Below, one piece after another: positions 61,521 through 64,000 of a DNA stretch of 64,000 nucleotides. Made by a program: the position numbers and the translations under genes. The notes under the pieces are model-generated. The model was not told the DNA's origin. It ran no database searches and was given only the letters and a program-made list of their open reading frames with translations. Numbering within the stretch: position 1 is the stretch's first letter; each line of letters begins with the position of its first letter. Origin of the DNA: Sapria himalayana (taxonomy: Eukaryota > Streptophyta > Magnoliopsida > Malpighiales > Rafflesiaceae); NCBI GenBank assembly GCA_029783825.1, contig JAREIK010002415.1:1874253-1938252 (forward strand), given 5' to 3'.

Positions 61521-62342
61521 TTAGTTACTAAATCCTATTTGAATGAAGTATATTTATCTATTTTATCATAATCATTTTATATATTTAATTAGATAATACC
61601 TCAAATTGAGATTTAGATATTCTAGTATAAATAAAAATAATAATAAAAGAAAAGATCAGAGATGACATGAATATATAAATATATGTGAAATATTAATTCG
61701 AGTATAACATATCTATTTTTTTTAAAATAATCAGAAGGTTAAGATTAAATGAGGTGACTATAAGATTATCTAGTTTCTCATAAGACCTTTTGTTTTTATT
61801 AGTGGATTGCTATGTTTTTTTATTAGTGGATTATCTAGTATAAATAATGAGGTGACTATAACATCATATTTTACTTTAAATTTTTGATGTGTGATAATTT
61901 TTATAGGCTCTCCTCATGGATAGGGTTGGATATCTAATGGGTAAAATTTTTGTAGGATTGGATTCTACGGGTGGCCCATGAAGCCCATGATACCAATATG
62001 TTCTGTATTTAGTGATATGTATGTTATCTCGAAATAAGAATCATCATAGTACAAAACAATAAGTTTTGAAGTAATTGAGTTATAATGCTCTCTCTTTGAT
62101 GGAACCTCATGTGGAACTTCAAAAAAATATGAAAGAGTAAGATTTCATGATTCTATGTTAAATTCTTATCATGTTTAGATTCATTAAAAAATAAATTATT
62201 CTTAAAAAATATGATATACATACTCACTAGAAGTCTATTAGTCTTACCTGAATAATATGTATATCTTTGATAATCATGTGTATAATCTTATCTTGGGTAA
62301 AATTTTATCATCTTTTGATGAGAGATCTTGAATAATTAAATG
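61521..62342. other. AT-rich spacer, no gene recognised
   Basis: On the minus strand this precedes the copia RT and may hold integrase remains; nothing is readable. A slightly GC-richer patch at 61915-62000 contains CATGAAGCCCATGATACCA. Confidence 0.35.
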
Positions 62343-62592
62343 TATATGTGTCAAATAGATTGTGCCGCGTTAGGCATGACATGGTTTTTAGCACCAGCCA
62401 TGCCGTGCTGGCACGGCTTTGAAAATGGGTAGCCTGGCATAGCTCATTGGCATGCATTTTGGCCAGGTCGTGCTAAGTCAGGTCAAGTCTAGCCAGGCTA
62501 GCTTTGTTTCAATTTAGGCTAGCATGGTTCTGAATTAGGCCATGCTTTGCCTTATGGCGTGCTTGGGCTGCTTGGCCTAGTTGACATCCCTA
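62343..62592. mobile_element. Short hAT-type element, 250 bp
   Basis: Starts TATATGTGTCAAATAG and ends GTTGACATCCCTA. Flanks ATTAAATG and AGTAAATA share six of eight bases. Interior mixes intact (GTGCCGCG, GGCACGGC) and decayed (GGCATGAC, CATGCC) CpG words and shows no coding content. Confidence 0.78.
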
Positions 62593-62600
62593 AGTAAATA

Positions 62601-63079
62601 CTTCCAAAATTTTTAGAAAGTAAGTTAAATAATCTCTCACCATGATACATGATATAAAAAGAATACGAAAAGAAATAATAGAAAAATATTTAGTTGATCA
62701 GATAGTTTATGATTAAAATTATTTCTTTGTAAGATTATTTTACAATACTTCATTATATATAAGTGTTATAATTATATCAGTCAAATATCTATTTTTCTTT
62801 TTATAATTATATTTTCTAGAGTTGTACTAGCCATAATTATTGAGGCGTAAGGTACACTGAAGTATAAAAATCTTTCTGACCCTTGAGGCATAAAGTGTAA
62901 TTATGATGCATATTTTTTTCCAGGTGTACCCAACATAATATATATAAAAATATATATAATTTTTATATATTAATAAAATATAATCAAATAAAATACATTA
63001 AACCTAAAATAAAATGTCAATAGTATTTCTTAATAATACAAATATTGAAAATTTAAAAATAAAATAATAAAATTTAATA
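62601..63079. other. AT-rich spacer, no gene recognised
   Basis: No open frame and no repeat structure beyond short A/T runs. Confidence 0.45.
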
Positions 63080-63080
63080 A

Positions 63081-63122
<42 letters not shown>

Positions 63123-63221
63123 GTATATGTATGTATATGACTATATATATGTAGGCACACACACATACATATGCATGCATATAAATATATATCTATGTAT
63201 CCATATATGTATGTGTGTATA

Positions 63222-63268
<47 letters not shown>

Positions 63269-63375
63269 GCATGCATGCTTATAATTATATATAGATATAA
63301 GCATGCATATAGATATATTTAAGTATGCATATATATATATATATATATACACATATATAAATATATGAATGCATA

Positions 63376-63410
<35 letters not shown>

Positions 63411-63419
63411 GTATGTATA
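63080..63419. repeat. Compound (TA)n / (ATGC) / (GT)n microsatellite
   Basis: Several (TA)10-20 runs (for example about 63084-63115 and 63223-63266) broken by GCATGCATGC and (GT)9 stretches. Alternating purine/pyrimidine throughout, so it is prone to cruciform or Z-form structure and to slippage. Confidence 0.95.
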
Positions 63420-63715
63420 CACGAACTAGTTGTCCAATCTAGTTCCAAGAACGAGTTATTCGAACTAGTTTCAAGAAAAAGCTATTAGAGCTCGTTCCAC
63501 AAATGAGATGTCAGAGCTCCTTCCATGAATAAGATGTTCGAGCTCATTCCAAGAATGAGTTGTCCGAGCTCATTCCAATAATGAGTTGTCCGAGTTTATT
63601 CCAAGAATGAGTTGTCCGAGTTTATTCCAAGAATGAGTTGTCCGAGTTCATTCCAAGAATGAGTGCCCGAATTTGTCTAAGAATGATTTGCTCGAACTCA
63701 TTCCAAGAACAAGCT
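63420..63715. repeat. 26-bp minisatellite, about ten copies
   Basis: Units of the type GAGCTCATTCCAAGAATGAG plus TTGTCC, exactly 26 bases apart in the best part (63541, 63567, 63593, 63619), more diverged towards both ends. Each unit contains a partial palindrome (CTCATTC..GAATGAG), so each can fold into a small hairpin. Confidence 0.93.
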
Positions 63716-64000
63716 GCAACAACTTGTTTGATGGGGCGAGGTGTGCTTGGGTGAGGCAGACCTTTTATGGCACATCCAATGACTTTCAGAATGATATTGC
63801 CTCGTTACAAGCCACTAGTAAGGAATTTTTGTTGGTGCTTAATGGTATTTGTGTCTTAGGCATTCTTCAAGCATGTTTTAATAACTATGATACTAGTATA
63901 TAAAGTATGATGTATGATTCAATGATTTGTATTGTGACTGTTGAATCTATCGAATATCAGAGTAAAATAGATTGAATGGATCTTCACTCATAAAAATTTA
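63716..64000. other. End of window, no gene certain
   Basis: A plus-strand frame runs from the minisatellite to 63903 (GARCAWVRQTFYGTSNDFQN and on) and is more balanced in composition than its surroundings. I do not recognise it. It could be the start of a retrotransposon gag or a chance frame. Confidence 0.3.

Noticed and set aside
63420..63715. CRISPR-like regular repeat array
   Set aside because: Units are contiguous 26-mers without unique spacers, in plant nuclear DNA with no cas genes. It is a minisatellite. The same applies to 49228-49345.

Overview
The window is AT-rich nuclear DNA from a flowering plant and consists almost entirely of transposable elements and their wreckage. The evidence is plant-type CACTA (En/Spm), hAT, Ty1/copia and Ty3/gypsy coding fragments, a tRNA-derived SINE, long (TA)n and (GA)n tracts, and no prokaryote-style gene packing. 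I found no intact cellular gene and no rRNA, tRNA or CRISPR locus. The species cannot be named from the sequence. All assignments come from reading translated motifs and repeat boundaries by eye; no search was run.

Layout. 1-10.5 kb: a fresh 357-bp tandem duplication, a decayed hAT copy (about 1.14-2.89 kb), a copia reverse transcriptase relic (5.8-6.2 kb) and a cluster of decayed hAT right ends (7.1-9.2 kb). 10.49-31.27 kb: one large CACTA element of about 20.8 kb with subterminal repeats at both ends, a triplicated internal block carrying GC-rich trinucleotide arrays, a TnpA-like gene and a Tnp2 transposase gene (both on the minus strand, both broken), a polypurine tract, a nested 3.5-kb hAT element with a perfect 8-bp target duplication, and a triplicated AT-rich block. 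31.3-44.2 kb: retrotransposon remains, a short hAT-type element at 34.8 kb, a hAT transposase relic at 36.1-37 kb, a copia gag relic (39.4-40.1 kb), a very GC-rich 508-bp hAT-type element with a perfect target duplication, a gene-like non-coding stretch (41.6-42.8 kb) and a 1.24-kb polypurine minisatellite. 44.2-50.3 kb: a second long hAT copy lacking its left end, a copia integrase relic, a 26-bp minisatellite and another hAT fragment. 50.5-54.0 kb: a degenerate Ty3/gypsy pol that can be read in order (RT, RNase H, integrase, chromodomain-like end, probable LTR), split by a 517-bp hAT-type insertion. 54-64 kb: further short hAT-type elements, a SINE, an unidentified coding relic with a duplicated 3' part, a copia RT relic with a 263-bp internal tandem duplication, and AT and 26-bp satellites at the end.

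The parts do not form a pathway. They record successive insertions: hAT into CACTA, hAT-type MITE into copia gag, hAT-type MITE into gypsy pol. The short hAT-type elements share TAGAGGTGTCAA-like ends and GGCACGG-rich interiors. The copies with perfect target duplications keep their CpGs, while those with eroded duplications have the same motifs as GGCATGG, which gives a relative age order from sequence alone. I did not find a convincing undescribed biological system. The best leads are the CACTA internal triplications, the 1.24-kb polypurine tract, and the duplicated unidentified coding relic at 58.9-60.1 kb.
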